Shown here: one piece after another, positions 37,612-45,298 of the stretch
Numbering within the stretch: the first letter of the stretch is position 1
Layout: every line of letters starts with the position of its first letter
Assembly (NCBI RefSeq): GCF_902506455.1
Contig: NZ_LR733844.1
Location: 3,270,526-3,334,525 of the forward strand
DNA length: 64,000 bases
Direction of reading: 5' to 3'
Origin: Sphingomonas sp. 8AM
Lineage (GTDB): Bacteria; Pseudomonadota; Alphaproteobacteria; Sphingomonadales; Sphingomonadaceae
Notes under the pieces: model-generated
Told to the model about the DNA's origin: nothing
Database searches by the model: none
Seen by the model: only the letters and a program-made list of their open reading frames with translations
Program-made: the position numbers and the translations under genes

Positions 37612-38681
37612 TGCCGTGGCGGGCGTCATGGCTGGCGATCGCTTTTCTCGCGGCGGGTGGGGACGCCGCGCCGGCCGCGGCACCGCCCGTCGCCGCCGCC
37701 AACCGTCGCGCGCACAGGCTTGAGGAACGCGCCGACCGGATCGCCGATCCGGCGCGCCGCGCGCAGCTGCGCGAGGCGGCGGTCGAGGCGCGGGTCACGG
37801 CGGCGGAGGCTGACCTCGCCGTGTTGCAGGCGCAGGCGGCGGTGATCGACGGCCGGCTCGCTCTGCAACGGCGGTTGCTCGCCGCACGTGAGGCGCCGGT
37901 CACGCGGTTGCTTGCAACGCTGACCGCGCTGGCACGGCGGCCGGCGATCGTGACGCTGGCGCATCCGGGCAGCGTCGCGGATCTCGTCCATGCCCGCGTG
38001 GTGTCGGCGGCGATCCTGCCGGTGCTGCGCGCGCGCTCCGCGGAATTGCGCCGCGCAATCGCGCATGGCCGGGTGATGCAGGCACATGCGGCACTGGCGC
38101 AGCGCCGGCTGCGTGCCGGGCGCGCGCGGCTGGTCGAGGCGCGCGAGCAGCTCGCGGCGGTGACCGGCGGCGATGACGAGCGTGCGCTGGCGATGGAGGA
38201 GGCGGTGCGCGACACCGCCGAGCGCCTGACCGCGATCGGCAGCGAGCAGGCGGTGCTCGCCGATCTCATGGCGCTGCCGCTTCCCTCGATCCCGCGCGGG
38301 CTGCCGCCGCCGGCGGAGGCGGCCTATCGGTTGCCGGTGCGGGGACGGCTGGTGACCGGGATGGGGGAGGTGTCGGGCAATGGCGTCCGGGCGCGCGGGC
38401 TGACGCTGGCGGTGCCCGCCGCGTCGGCGATCGTCGCGCCTGCGGGCGGGCGGGTCCGCTTCGCCGGACCGTTCCGAAGCTTCGGTCGGATCGTGATCGT
38501 CGATCATGGCGCGGGCTGGACGTCGCTGATCGCCGGGCTCGGCGCGGTGGCGGTGGAAAGCGGCGCGAGCGTCGCGGCCGGGGCGCCGCTGGGCGCCGCA
38601 CCGAACGTGGATGGCGCGCGCGTCACGGTCGAGCTGCGCCGTCGCGGGCGCCCGGTCGACATCGCCCAGCTGATCGGGTGA
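37608..38681 (+). CDS. EnvC-like murein hydrolase activator with degenerate LytM domain
   Basis: The 357-residue exported protein has an N-terminal signal segment, a long Ala/Arg-rich coiled-coil region (about residues 30-225) and a C-terminal LytM/M23 domain (YRLPVRGRLVTGMGE, APAGGRVRFAGPFRSFGRIVIVDHGAGWTSLIAGL, VTVELRRRGRPVDIAQLI). The metal-binding HxH and distal His of active M23 peptidases are missing (SLIAGL in place of LYxHL), which is the hallmark of EnvC-type activators that stimulate amidases rather than cut wall themselves. It overlaps rlmH by 4 bases and precedes ctpA, its usual neighbour. Confidence 0.87.
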   Translation: MMPWRASWLAIAFLAAGGDAAPAAAPPVAAANRRAHRLEERADRIADPARRAQLREAAVEARVTAAEADLAVLQAQAAVIDGRLALQRRLLAAREAPVTRLLATLTALARRPAIVTLAHPGSVADLVHARVVSAAILPVLRARSAELRRAIAHGRVMQAHAALAQRRLRAGRARLVEAREQLAAVTGGDDERALAMEEAVRDTAERLTAIGSEQAVLADLMALPLPSIPRGLPPPAEAAYRLPVRGRLVTGMGEVSGNGVRARGLTLAVPAASAIVAPAGGRVRFAGPFRSFGRIVIVDHGAGWTSLIAGLGAVAVESGASVAAGAPLGAAPNVDGARVTVELRRRGRPVDIAQLIG

Positions 38682-38786
38682 GGACTGCGCCGCTCAGCCG
38701 TCATTCAGCCGCGCGGGCGCTTTGATCGTCCCGGCAATTCCGCTACACCGCGGGATCGTCCATCCGCAGGAACAGTTTCGCCCGTC

Positions 38787-40163
38787 ATGAAGTCAAAGCT
38801 GCTCCCGGCCGTCGCGCTGGTCACTGCCATCGCCACCGTGCCGGTCGCCACCGGGGCGATGGCCGCGTCGGACACCGCCACCTATCGCCAGCTCGACAAG
38901 TTTCTCGACGTCTACAATCGCGTGAAGGCCGATTACGTCGACAAGGTCACCGACGATCAGCTGATGAAGGGCGCGATCGACGGGATGCTCGCCGCGCTCG
39001 ACCCGCATAGCAGCTATGTCGACGCCTCCGACTTCGACAATCTGCGTATCCAGACCGAGGGCAATTACGGCGGGCTGGGCCTGACCGTCTCGATGGAGGA
39101 TGGCGCAGTCAAGGTGATCGCACCGCAGGAGGATACGCCCGCCGGGCGCGCGGGGATCAAGTCCGGCGACTTCATCACGCATATCGACGGCAAGCTGATC
39201 TACGGCGGTACGCTCGACGAGGCGACTGCGCAGATGCGCGGCAAGCCTGGCACCAAGGTGACGCTGACGCTGATCCGTTCCGGCCGCGACAAGCCGATCG
39301 TGGTGACGCTGGTGCGCGAGGTGATCGTGCAGCGCCCGGTCAAATGGGAGGTGAAGGGCGATGTCGGCTATATCAACATCAACACCTTCTCCGAACAGAC
39401 CGGCGCCGACACGCGCGCCGCGATCATGGCGATCGACAAGTCGCTCGGGCATCGCCCGCTCGGCTATGTCGTCGACCTGCGCGAGAATGGCGGCGGGCTG
39501 CTGACACAGGCGATCGAGGTGTCGGACGCCTTCCTCGACCGCGGCGAGATCGTCAGCCAGCGCGGGCGCGAGAAGGACGATATCGAGCGGTATTTCGCGC
39601 GACCGGGCGACGATGCGCACGGGTTGCCGATCATCGTGCTGACCGATTCGGGTACCGCCTCGGCCAGCGAGATCGTTGCCGGCGCGCTTCAGGATCATCA
39701 CCGCGCGCTGGTGATGGGCGAGCGGACGTTCGGCAAGGGCTCGGTGCAGACCTTGCTCCAGCTCGGACCGCGCACCGCGCTGCGGCTGACCACCGCGCGT
39801 TACTTCACGCCGTCGGGGCGGAGCGTGCAGGAAGGCGGGATCGAGCCCGACATCCGCGTGCCGCAGATTTCCGATCCCGATTACAAATCGCGTCCGGTGT
39901 TCCGCGAGGCCGATCTGCGCCGGCATCTGATTAATGAGATCAAGTCACCCGACAATGCCGTGCTTGAAGAGGATGTGAAGGACGATCCGCGCTTCGCGAC
40001 TTCGCCCGACGCGCTCAAGAAACAGGGGATCGCGGACTTCCAGCTCTGGTACGCGCTCAAGACGATCGCGCGGCTGGGCGGCGCGACGCAGGTCGCGGCG
40101 GTGACGCAGGCGATGACGGTCAAGCCGACCGCCGCCGCCACGACGACGCCGGTGACGAAGTAA
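38787..40163 (+). CDS. ctpA: C-terminal processing serine protease (S41, CtpA)
   Basis: A periplasmic protease that trims C-termini and turns over cell-wall enzymes. The 458-residue product has a signal peptide (LLPAVALVTAIATVPVATGAMA), the N-terminal helical region, a PDZ domain (GGLGLTVSMEDGAVKVIAPQ, with AGIKSGDFITHIDG) and the tail-specific protease core with the catalytic Ser in DSGTASASEIVAGAL and Lys in GERTFGKGSVQ. The C-terminus (about 390-458) is an Ala/Thr-rich extension. Its TAA shares one base with the dsbB ATG. Confidence 0.94.
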   Translation: MKSKLLPAVALVTAIATVPVATGAMAASDTATYRQLDKFLDVYNRVKADYVDKVTDDQLMKGAIDGMLAALDPHSSYVDASDFDNLRIQTEGNYGGLGLTVSMEDGAVKVIAPQEDTPAGRAGIKSGDFITHIDGKLIYGGTLDEATAQMRGKPGTKVTLTLIRSGRDKPIVVTLVREVIVQRPVKWEVKGDVGYININTFSEQTGADTRAAIMAIDKSLGHRPLGYVVDLRENGGGLLTQAIEVSDAFLDRGEIVSQRGREKDDIERYFARPGDDAHGLPIIVLTDSGTASASEIVAGALQDHHRALVMGERTFGKGSVQTLLQLGPRTALRLTTARYFTPSGRSVQEGGIEPDIRVPQISDPDYKSRPVFREADLRRHLINEIKSPDNAVLEEDVKDDPRFATSPDALKKQGIADFQLWYALKTIARLGGATQVAAVTQAMTVKPTAAATTTPVTK

Positions 40164-40645
40164 TGGCGACCGGCCTGCGCAACGCGCGCCTGCTCGCGCT
40201 GCTGATCCCGGCGGCGCTGCTGGGCGGGGCGTGGGCGTTCCAGCTGATCGGCGGACTTTACCCGTGCGAGATGTGCCATTGGCAGCGCTGGCCGCATTAT
40301 GGCGCGCTCGCGATGGCGGTGCTCGCGTTCGTGACCGGCGGGCCGCGGGTCAAGGCGACGCTGGTCGCCGGAGCCGCGGCGCTGATCGCGGTGTCGGGGC
40401 TGATCGGCGTCTTCCACGCCGGGGTGGAATATCACTGGTGGCAGGGGATCACCGCCTGCACGCAGACCACCAACCTGTCCGGCCTGTCGACCGATCAGGC
40501 ATTGAAGGACCTGCTCGCCGCTCCCATCGTCCGGTGCGACGCACCGCAATGGTCGCTGCTCGGCGTGTCGCTGGCGGGGTGGAATGCGGTTGTGTCGCTC
40601 GTCGGCGCGGGGTTGATCGCGGCGCAACTGAGGAGGCGTGGATGA
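40163..40645 (+). CDS. dsbB: Disulfide bond formation protein DsbB
   Basis: This inner-membrane quinone reductase reoxidises DsbA. The 160-residue product has four hydrophobic helices, the first periplasmic pair Cys35-Cys38 (LYPCEMCHWQRW, with the quinone-proximal Arg42), and a second pair of single cysteines (GITACTQ and IVRCDAPQW) in the second periplasmic loop. The ATG overlaps the ctpA stop by one base, and the coq7 ATG overlaps its own stop by 4 bases. Coupling to a ubiquinone gene is apt because DsbB delivers electrons to ubiquinone. Two DsbA-family genes occur near 52 kb. Confidence 0.9.
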   Translation: MATGLRNARLLALLIPAALLGGAWAFQLIGGLYPCEMCHWQRWPHYGALAMAVLAFVTGGPRVKATLVAGAAALIAVSGLIGVFHAGVEYHWWQGITACTQTTNLSGLSTDQALKDLLAAPIVRCDAPQWSLLGVSLAGWNAVVSLVGAGLIAAQLRRRG

Positions 40646-41175
40646 CCTGGAAGCCTGGTGACCGTCCGCATCCGTCCGCTTCGATGATCCGCGTCGATCA
40701 GGCTGGCGAGTTCGGAGCGATCCGCATCTATGCGGGGCAGCTGGCGATCATGGGACAGCGCTCGCCGATGGCGCGCAAGATTTCCGCGATGGCCTTGCAG
40801 GAGGAGAAGCACCGCGCATTCTTCGACCGCATGATCGTCGAGCGGGGCGTGCGGCCGACGCTGTTCCAGCCGTTCTGGGACGTCGCCGGCTTCGCGCTTG
40901 GCGCGGTGACCGCCGCGATCGGACCCGAGGCGGCGATGGCGTGCACCGCCGCGGTCGAGACCGAGATCGACAAACATTATGAGGAGCAGCTGGTCGCGCT
41001 GGGCGACAGCGATCCCGAGCTGTCCGAGGCGATCCGCGAGTTCCAGGCCGAGGAACTGGAGCACCGCGACACCGCGCTCGCTCATGGCGCCGAAAACGCG
41101 CCTGCCTATCCGTTGCTGTCGACGGCGATCCGGCTCGGCTGCCGTGTCGCGATCGCCACCGCCAAACGAATCTGA
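40642..41175 (+). CDS. coq7: Demethoxyubiquinone hydroxylase Coq7
   Basis: This di-iron monooxygenase hydroxylates the C6 position of demethoxyubiquinone in ubiquinone synthesis. The 177-residue product has the paired helical iron motifs: GEFGAIRIYAGQ, EEKHRAFFDRM, ETEIDKHYEEQL and EELEHRDTAL, which together supply the two E-x-x-H sites. A membrane-associating hydrophobic stretch (VAGFALGAVTAAIG) lies in the middle. Translation is coupled to dsbB. Confidence 0.94.
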   Translation: MTWKPGDRPHPSASMIRVDQAGEFGAIRIYAGQLAIMGQRSPMARKISAMALQEEKHRAFFDRMIVERGVRPTLFQPFWDVAGFALGAVTAAIGPEAAMACTAAVETEIDKHYEEQLVALGDSDPELSEAIREFQAEELEHRDTALAHGAENAPAYPLLSTAIRLGCRVAIATAKRI

Positions 41176-41183
41176 GAGGATCT

Positions 41184-41633
41184 ATGCCGCTGCGTCGTCT
41201 TTCCCCCATGCTGCTCACGCTCGCTGCGTTGCCGGCAGCGGCGCAGAGCGGGCCTCCCACCACCGCCGCGCGGGTGTCGCGCTCCACGCCGGCTGAGGGC
41301 GTGTCGCGCAGTGCGCCGGTAAACGGCGTGATCGTTCTCTACGGCAATGAACGTTGCCCGACCGACAACGCCGGCAATGAGGTGGTCGTCTGCACCCGCC
41401 GTCCGGCCGAGGAGCAGTTCCGCATTCCGAAGGAATTGCGCAATTTCGAGGTGACGCCCGAGAATGAGAATTGGGCGGCGCGCGAACAGGCGAACCGTGA
41501 CGTCGGGACGGTCGGGGTCGGAAGCTGTTCGACGGTCGGCGCAGCGAGTGCGACCGGCTGCATCACGCAGAATGCGACACGCTGGAAGAAGGAGCGTCGC
41601 GCCGCGACGAAGCAGGACACGCCGGAGCTGTGA
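41184..41633 (+). CDS. Exported protein with four cysteines, function unknown
   Basis: The 149-residue product begins with a signal peptide (LRRLSPMLLTLAALPAAAQ). The mature part has GVIVLYGNERCPTDNAGNEV, VVCTRRPAEEQFRIPKELRN, ENENWAAREQANRDVG, then VGVGSCSTVGAASATGC, giving four cysteines that could form two disulfides in the periplasm. No enzymatic motif is recognised. It starts 8 bases after coq7, so it is probably in the ctpA-dsbB-coq7 unit. Similar uncharacterised proteins are a familiar sight in sphingomonad genomes. Confidence 0.78.
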   Translation: MPLRRLSPMLLTLAALPAAAQSGPPTTAARVSRSTPAEGVSRSAPVNGVIVLYGNERCPTDNAGNEVVVCTRRPAEEQFRIPKELRNFEVTPENENWAAREQANRDVGTVGVGSCSTVGAASATGCITQNATRWKKERRAATKQDTPEL

Positions 41634-41638
41634 CTCAC

Positions 41639-41722
41639 CGTCATTCCGGACTTGATCCGGGATCCCGCTTCTTACTTCGATAGACAAGAGCGGCGGGGCT
41701 CCGGATCACATCCGGGGCGACG
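41639..41722. repeat. Family B palindrome, copy 6
   Basis: An 84-bp element with left arm CGTCATTCCGGACTTGATCC and right arm GGATCACATCCGGGGCGACG. It lies between the convergent exported-protein and DedA genes, ending 9 bases from the DedA stop. Confidence 0.85.
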
Positions 41723-41731
41723 AAGGGGAGA

Positions 41732-42382
41732 TCAGCCCTTCGCCTTCATCCCTTTGACGCGGTGCCAGATGTAGAAAGCGATCGCGGCGACCAGCACGAC
41801 GCCGATCGCGGCATCGGCGCGGTGGAAAAAGGCCTTGAGCCGCGGATCGCTGTTCCACTTGTCACCCAGCGTCATGCCGATCCACGCTAGCAGCAGGCAG
41901 AACGGCCACGAACCAATGAACGTGTAGAGGTGGAACGGGATCAGCTTCATCCGCGCGACCCCGGCGGGGAAAGCGATGAAGGTGCGGATCACCGGCAGCA
42001 TCCGCCCGATCAGGATTGCCCACGCCCCCCAGCGATTGAAGAAGCGATCGGCGAGGTCCAGCTCGCCCGGCCCGAGCAGCACGTAGCGCCCGAACTTCTC
42101 CGCCATCGGCCGCCCGCCGCGCCGCCCGATCTCATAGGCGACGATCGAGCCGAGGTTGCACCCCAGCGCGCCTGCAGTCGCAGCGAGGAACAGGTTCAGC
42201 TCCCCGGTCGACACCAGATAGCCAGCGAACGGCATGATGATCTCGCTGGGCAGCGGGATGCACGCGCTCTCGATCGCCATCAGCAGCGCGATACCCCAGT
42301 AACCCCCGGCAGAAATGACGGCGATGGCAAAGCCCGCGAGGGCGGCAAGGATCTTCTCGACCATGTTCTGCGCTTGCGGCAC
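41732..42382 (-). CDS. DedA-family membrane protein
   Basis: The 216-residue polytopic membrane protein belongs to the DedA/VTT family, associated with undecaprenyl-phosphate or phospholipid flipping and proton-dependent stress tolerance. It has GYWGIALLMAIESACIPLPSEIIMPFAG (the conserved E-x-x-x-P-x-P region), GALGCNLGSIVAYEIGRRGG, and the family motif GRMLPVIRTFIAFPAGVARM, followed by two C-terminal helices. ATG 42382 or 42364 may start it. Its substrate is not predictable. Confidence 0.88.
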   Translation of the reverse strand: MPQAQNMVEKILAALAGFAIAVISAGGYWGIALLMAIESACIPLPSEIIMPFAGYLVSTGELNLFLAATAGALGCNLGSIVAYEIGRRGGRPMAEKFGRYVLLGPGELDLADRFFNRWGAWAILIGRMLPVIRTFIAFPAGVARMKLIPFHLYTFIGSWPFCLLLAWIGMTLGDKWNSDPRLKAFFHRADAAIGVVLVAAIAFYIWHRVKGMKAKG

Positions 42383-42444
42383 TGCGGCGAGAAAGGGAAG
42401 CCGGAATCCGGGAACCGTTGCGGGACAGCAATGGTTCGTCGCGG

Positions 42445-43239
42445 ATGACAGACCTGACCCTCAACGACGGCCGCACCATGCCACAGCTCGGCCTTGGCAC
42501 CTACCAGATCCCCGACGCGCAGGTCGCATCGGTCGTGCGCGCCGGGCTCGATCTCGGCTTCCGGCTCGTCGATACCGCCGCGCTCTACCACAATGAGCGC
42601 GGCGTGGGCGAAGGGCTCGGGCACGACGATGTCTGGGTGACCACCAAATTGTGGCACGATCAGCATGGCGATGCGGCGGCGGCGCTCGATGCCAGTCTGG
42701 CGTTGCTCGGGCGGGAGTCTGTCGATCTGTACCTGATCCACTGGCCGCATCCTGCCGGCGGACGGTTCGTCGATGCGTGGCAGGCGCTGATCGAGCTGCG
42801 CGAGCGCGGGCTGGCGCGGGCGATCGGCGTGTCGAATTTCCTGCCCGAGCATCTCGACGCGATCATCGACGCCACCGGGGTGGTGCCGGCGGTCAACCAG
42901 ATCGAACTGCATCCGACCTTCCAGCAGCGCGACGTGCAGGAGGCCAATCGCGCGCATGGAATCGTGACGCAGAGCTGGAGCCCGCTCGGGCAAGGCGCGA
43001 CGCTGAAGGACGAGCGGATCGTGCGGATCGCCGCTGACGTGGGCGCGACTCCAGCACAGGTGATCATTGCCTGGCATCTGGCGAAGGGCTTGTCGGTGAT
43101 CCCGAAGGCAGGCGATCTGGAGCATCTCGGCAGTAACTGGGGTGCGCAGGAGGTCCGGTTATCGGACGAGCAGATCGCGGCGATCGACGCGATGGATGAC
43201 CCCGATGGGCGTATGGGCCCTGATCCGCGGGAGCTGTGA
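42445..43239 (+). CDS. Aldo/keto reductase
   Basis: The 264-residue TIM-barrel oxidoreductase has the AKR catalytic tetrad: Asp and Tyr in VDTAALYHNE, Lys in VTTKLW and His in LIHWPHP. The motif AIGVSNFLPEHLD and the C-terminal NADPH site (KGLSVIPKAGDLEHLGSNW) match the 2,5-diketo-gluconate-reductase-like branch. ATG 42445 was chosen; a short upstream extension lacks similarity. It is divergent from the DedA gene and probably reduces small carbonyl compounds; the physiological substrate is unknown. Confidence 0.9.
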   Translation: MTDLTLNDGRTMPQLGLGTYQIPDAQVASVVRAGLDLGFRLVDTAALYHNERGVGEGLGHDDVWVTTKLWHDQHGDAAAALDASLALLGRESVDLYLIHWPHPAGGRFVDAWQALIELRERGLARAIGVSNFLPEHLDAIIDATGVVPAVNQIELHPTFQQRDVQEANRAHGIVTQSWSPLGQGATLKDERIVRIAADVGATPAQVIIAWHLAKGLSVIPKAGDLEHLGSNWGAQEVRLSDEQIAAIDAMDDPDGRMGPDPREL

Positions 43240-43262
43240 GGGGGGCGGCCAGCACCGTCTCT

Positions 43263-43339
43263 CGTCATTGCGAGCGTAGCGAAGCAATCCAGGGTCGGAT
43301 CAGGTCGCCCTGGATTGCTTCGCTACGCTCGCTATGACG
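43263..43339. repeat. Family A palindrome, copy 3
   Basis: A 77-bp copy with left arm CGTCATTGCGAGCGTAGCGA and right arm GATTGCTTCGCTACGCTCGC, ending TATGACG. It lies between the aldo/keto reductase and the convergent UdgX gene and ends six bases from the UdgX stop. Confidence 0.9.
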
Positions 43340-43344
43340 ACATC

Positions 43345-44742
43345 TCAGGACAGCGCCGCTTGCGCCAGCTTCAGGTCCTCGACGAAGCGCGCGAACTCCG
43401 TGGTGCGCGCGTCCTCGTCGGGCAGGCGCAGCAAATAGCTGGGATGCACCGTGATCCATGCCGCGCCGCCGTCCGGCAGGCGTTGTTCCCGGCCACGTTC
43501 GCGGCCGATCGTCATGACCTTGCCGAACAGGCTGCGCGCCGCGGTCGCGCCCAGCGCTACCGTCACCTTCGGACGCAGCAGCAATTGCTCCTGCTCGATC
43601 CACCAGCGACACGCCTCGATCTCGCCCGCGTCCGGCTTGGCGTGGATGCGGCGCTTGCCGCGCGGCTCAAACTTGAAGTGCTTGACCGCGTTGGTGACAT
43701 AGGTCTGCTCGCGGGTAATCCCGGCCGCGGCGAGGGCGCGGTTGAACACCTGACCGGCCGGTCCGACGAACGGATGGCCGGCGAGATCCTCCTGATCGCC
43801 GGGCTGCTCACCGACGAACATCATCGGCGCCGACACCGGGCCTTCGCCGAACACGGTCTGCGTCGCGTGCTTGTGGAGGTGGCAGCGCGTGCACGCGGCG
43901 GCTTCGTTGCGCAGCGCTTCCCAGGCGAGTTCAGCATTGCCGCCGATTTCCACGCGGTCGCGGGCCCGTTCGATCATTCCGCTCTCCCGTGCCTGCGCGC
44001 TGGCCAGCAATTGTGGGACCAGCGCGGTTTCCGGCATGTTCTTCCAGTATTTACGCGGCATCTCTTTGAGCATCGCGTTCACCTTGACGCGCGCCGGGTT
44101 GAAGATGCTGGCGTAATAGGTCTTCCACACTTCCTCGACCGGATCGCCCTCCGGCGCCTCGCCGCGCACTGCGGCCGGCCCTTCGCTCAACCGCGTGCCG
44201 TCCCAGTGGATCGAGACCTCGGGGGTGAGGATCGACCAGCGCATCGAGGCGAAGCGGTTGACGAAGAAGGCGGCGTTGGCGCGGACGATGTGATGCTCGG
44301 GCTCGAACCACGCGACATAGCGGTCGCCGTCATCGTCACTTACGCTGCGGAAGCGGACGAAGGCGCGCATCTTGTGGATGTCACGCCGCACCGCCTTGGC
44401 CAAACCTTCGAGCCGGCGGACGAGCGGGTCGGCATGGTCCTCGACCAGCCGCGGCATGTCGCGCAGCCGCCACAACAGGGTGTACAGCAGCGCGAACCGC
44501 TCGGGATCGTGATGAAGAATCGCGTCGCCGGCCAGCGCGATGAACGCACGCGACACGCGCAGCGGCGAGGCGGTGGCGGGCGGCGATCCGGAGGGCGCCG
44601 CCGCGGTCGCGAACAGATCCTCCGCCGCAGGGCCGACCTGCCAGACGACGCGGTCCGGCGGCACGTCGGCGGCGATCAGCGCGCGCGCCGCCTCCCGCCA
44701 TGCGTCCATGTCATCGGGCGCGGGAAGGGTGGCGACACGCAT
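43345..44742 (-). CDS. DUF4130-UdgX fusion: uracil-DNA-binding repair protein
   Basis: A 465-residue fusion. Residues 1-250 are a DUF4130 (TIGR03915) module (FALLYTLLWRL, KMRAFVRFR, HIVRANAAFFVNRFASMRWSILTP, WKTYYASIFNPARVKVNAMLKEMP), and residues about 270-465 are UdgX, the uracil-DNA glycosylase-superfamily member that becomes covalently linked to uracil sites. The diagnostic KRRIH loop is present with His367, together with GEQPGDQED (311-319), HPSYLLR (433-439) and the Fe-S-type CTRC (284-287). It lies 3' of a hemerythrin gene and a radical-SAM gene (TIGR03916-like) in the same direction, matching the known association of these families. Confidence 0.9.
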   Translation of the reverse strand: MRVATLPAPDDMDAWREAARALIAADVPPDRVVWQVGPAAEDLFATAAAPSGSPPATASPLRVSRAFIALAGDAILHHDPERFALLYTLLWRLRDMPRLVEDHADPLVRRLEGLAKAVRRDIHKMRAFVRFRSVSDDDGDRYVAWFEPEHHIVRANAAFFVNRFASMRWSILTPEVSIHWDGTRLSEGPAAVRGEAPEGDPVEEVWKTYYASIFNPARVKVNAMLKEMPRKYWKNMPETALVPQLLASAQARESGMIERARDRVEIGGNAELAWEALRNEAAACTRCHLHKHATQTVFGEGPVSAPMMFVGEQPGDQEDLAGHPFVGPAGQVFNRALAAAGITREQTYVTNAVKHFKFEPRGKRRIHAKPDAGEIEACRWWIEQEQLLLRPKVTVALGATAARSLFGKVMTIGRERGREQRLPDGGAAWITVHPSYLLRLPDEDARTTEFARFVEDLKLAQAALS

Positions 44743-44751
44743 CGGCCGTGA

Positions 44752-45237
44752 TTACTCGCGCTCGTCGCCGCCGGGCGGATTGTCGCGCGCCAGTTCCAGC
44801 TCGGCAGGCTTGCGCTCCTCATAGGTGTCGGCGAGCCGTTCCTCGGTCGCATCGTCGAGCTTCTCCTCGGCGGCGGGGAACATCTCTTCCTCTTCCTCGT
44901 CGATGTGATGCTCGTAGCGGTGGCGCATGTGCGCGAACTTCTGCTCCCACGCATCGGAGCCGAACTCCATGTCGAGCAACTCGCCGATCAGATCGTCGAC
45001 TTCCTTATGCTCCGCGACCGAGTGGCGGGCGTCGTCGCGCAGGTCGGGGCGGCCGAGCATCGTCGCATAAAGCGATTCCTCCTCTGCGGCGGCATGGCTC
45101 TGGACTTCCAGCCGGAATGCCTCGAACAGCTCGCGGCGTTCGGCACTGTCGCCCTTCCGGGCGTCGAGCCGCTCGAGCATATCGCGCTGCTTATCGTGGT
45201 CGCGCTTGAGGTCCGCGTAGATGTCTGCCTGCGCCAT
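44752..45237 (-). CDS. Hemerythrin-domain protein
   Basis: The 161-residue product is a helical HHE/hemerythrin domain with iron-ligand-like residues: His in LKRDHDKQRDML, HAAAEEESLY, VAEHKEVDDLI and HHIDEEEEEMFP. Such di-iron proteins bind O2 or NO, store iron or protect against oxidative damage. AAGGAG lies eight bases before ATG 45237; the open extension upstream to 45285 is not needed. The C-terminus is very acidic. It sits between the radical-SAM gene (61 bases upstream) and the UdgX fusion (9 bases downstream) on the same strand, so it may be co-transcribed with them. Confidence 0.87.
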   Translation of the reverse strand: MAQADIYADLKRDHDKQRDMLERLDARKGDSAERRELFEAFRLEVQSHAAAEEESLYATMLGRPDLRDDARHSVAEHKEVDDLIGELLDMEFGSDAWEQKFAHMRHRYEHHIDEEEEEMFPAAEEKLDDATEERLADTYEERKPAELELARDNPPGGDERE

Positions 45238-45298
45238 ATCGATCTCCTTCGAGGCCGAAGCGCATGAGGCAGCGCACCGTTTCACCCGCGATTCATTC

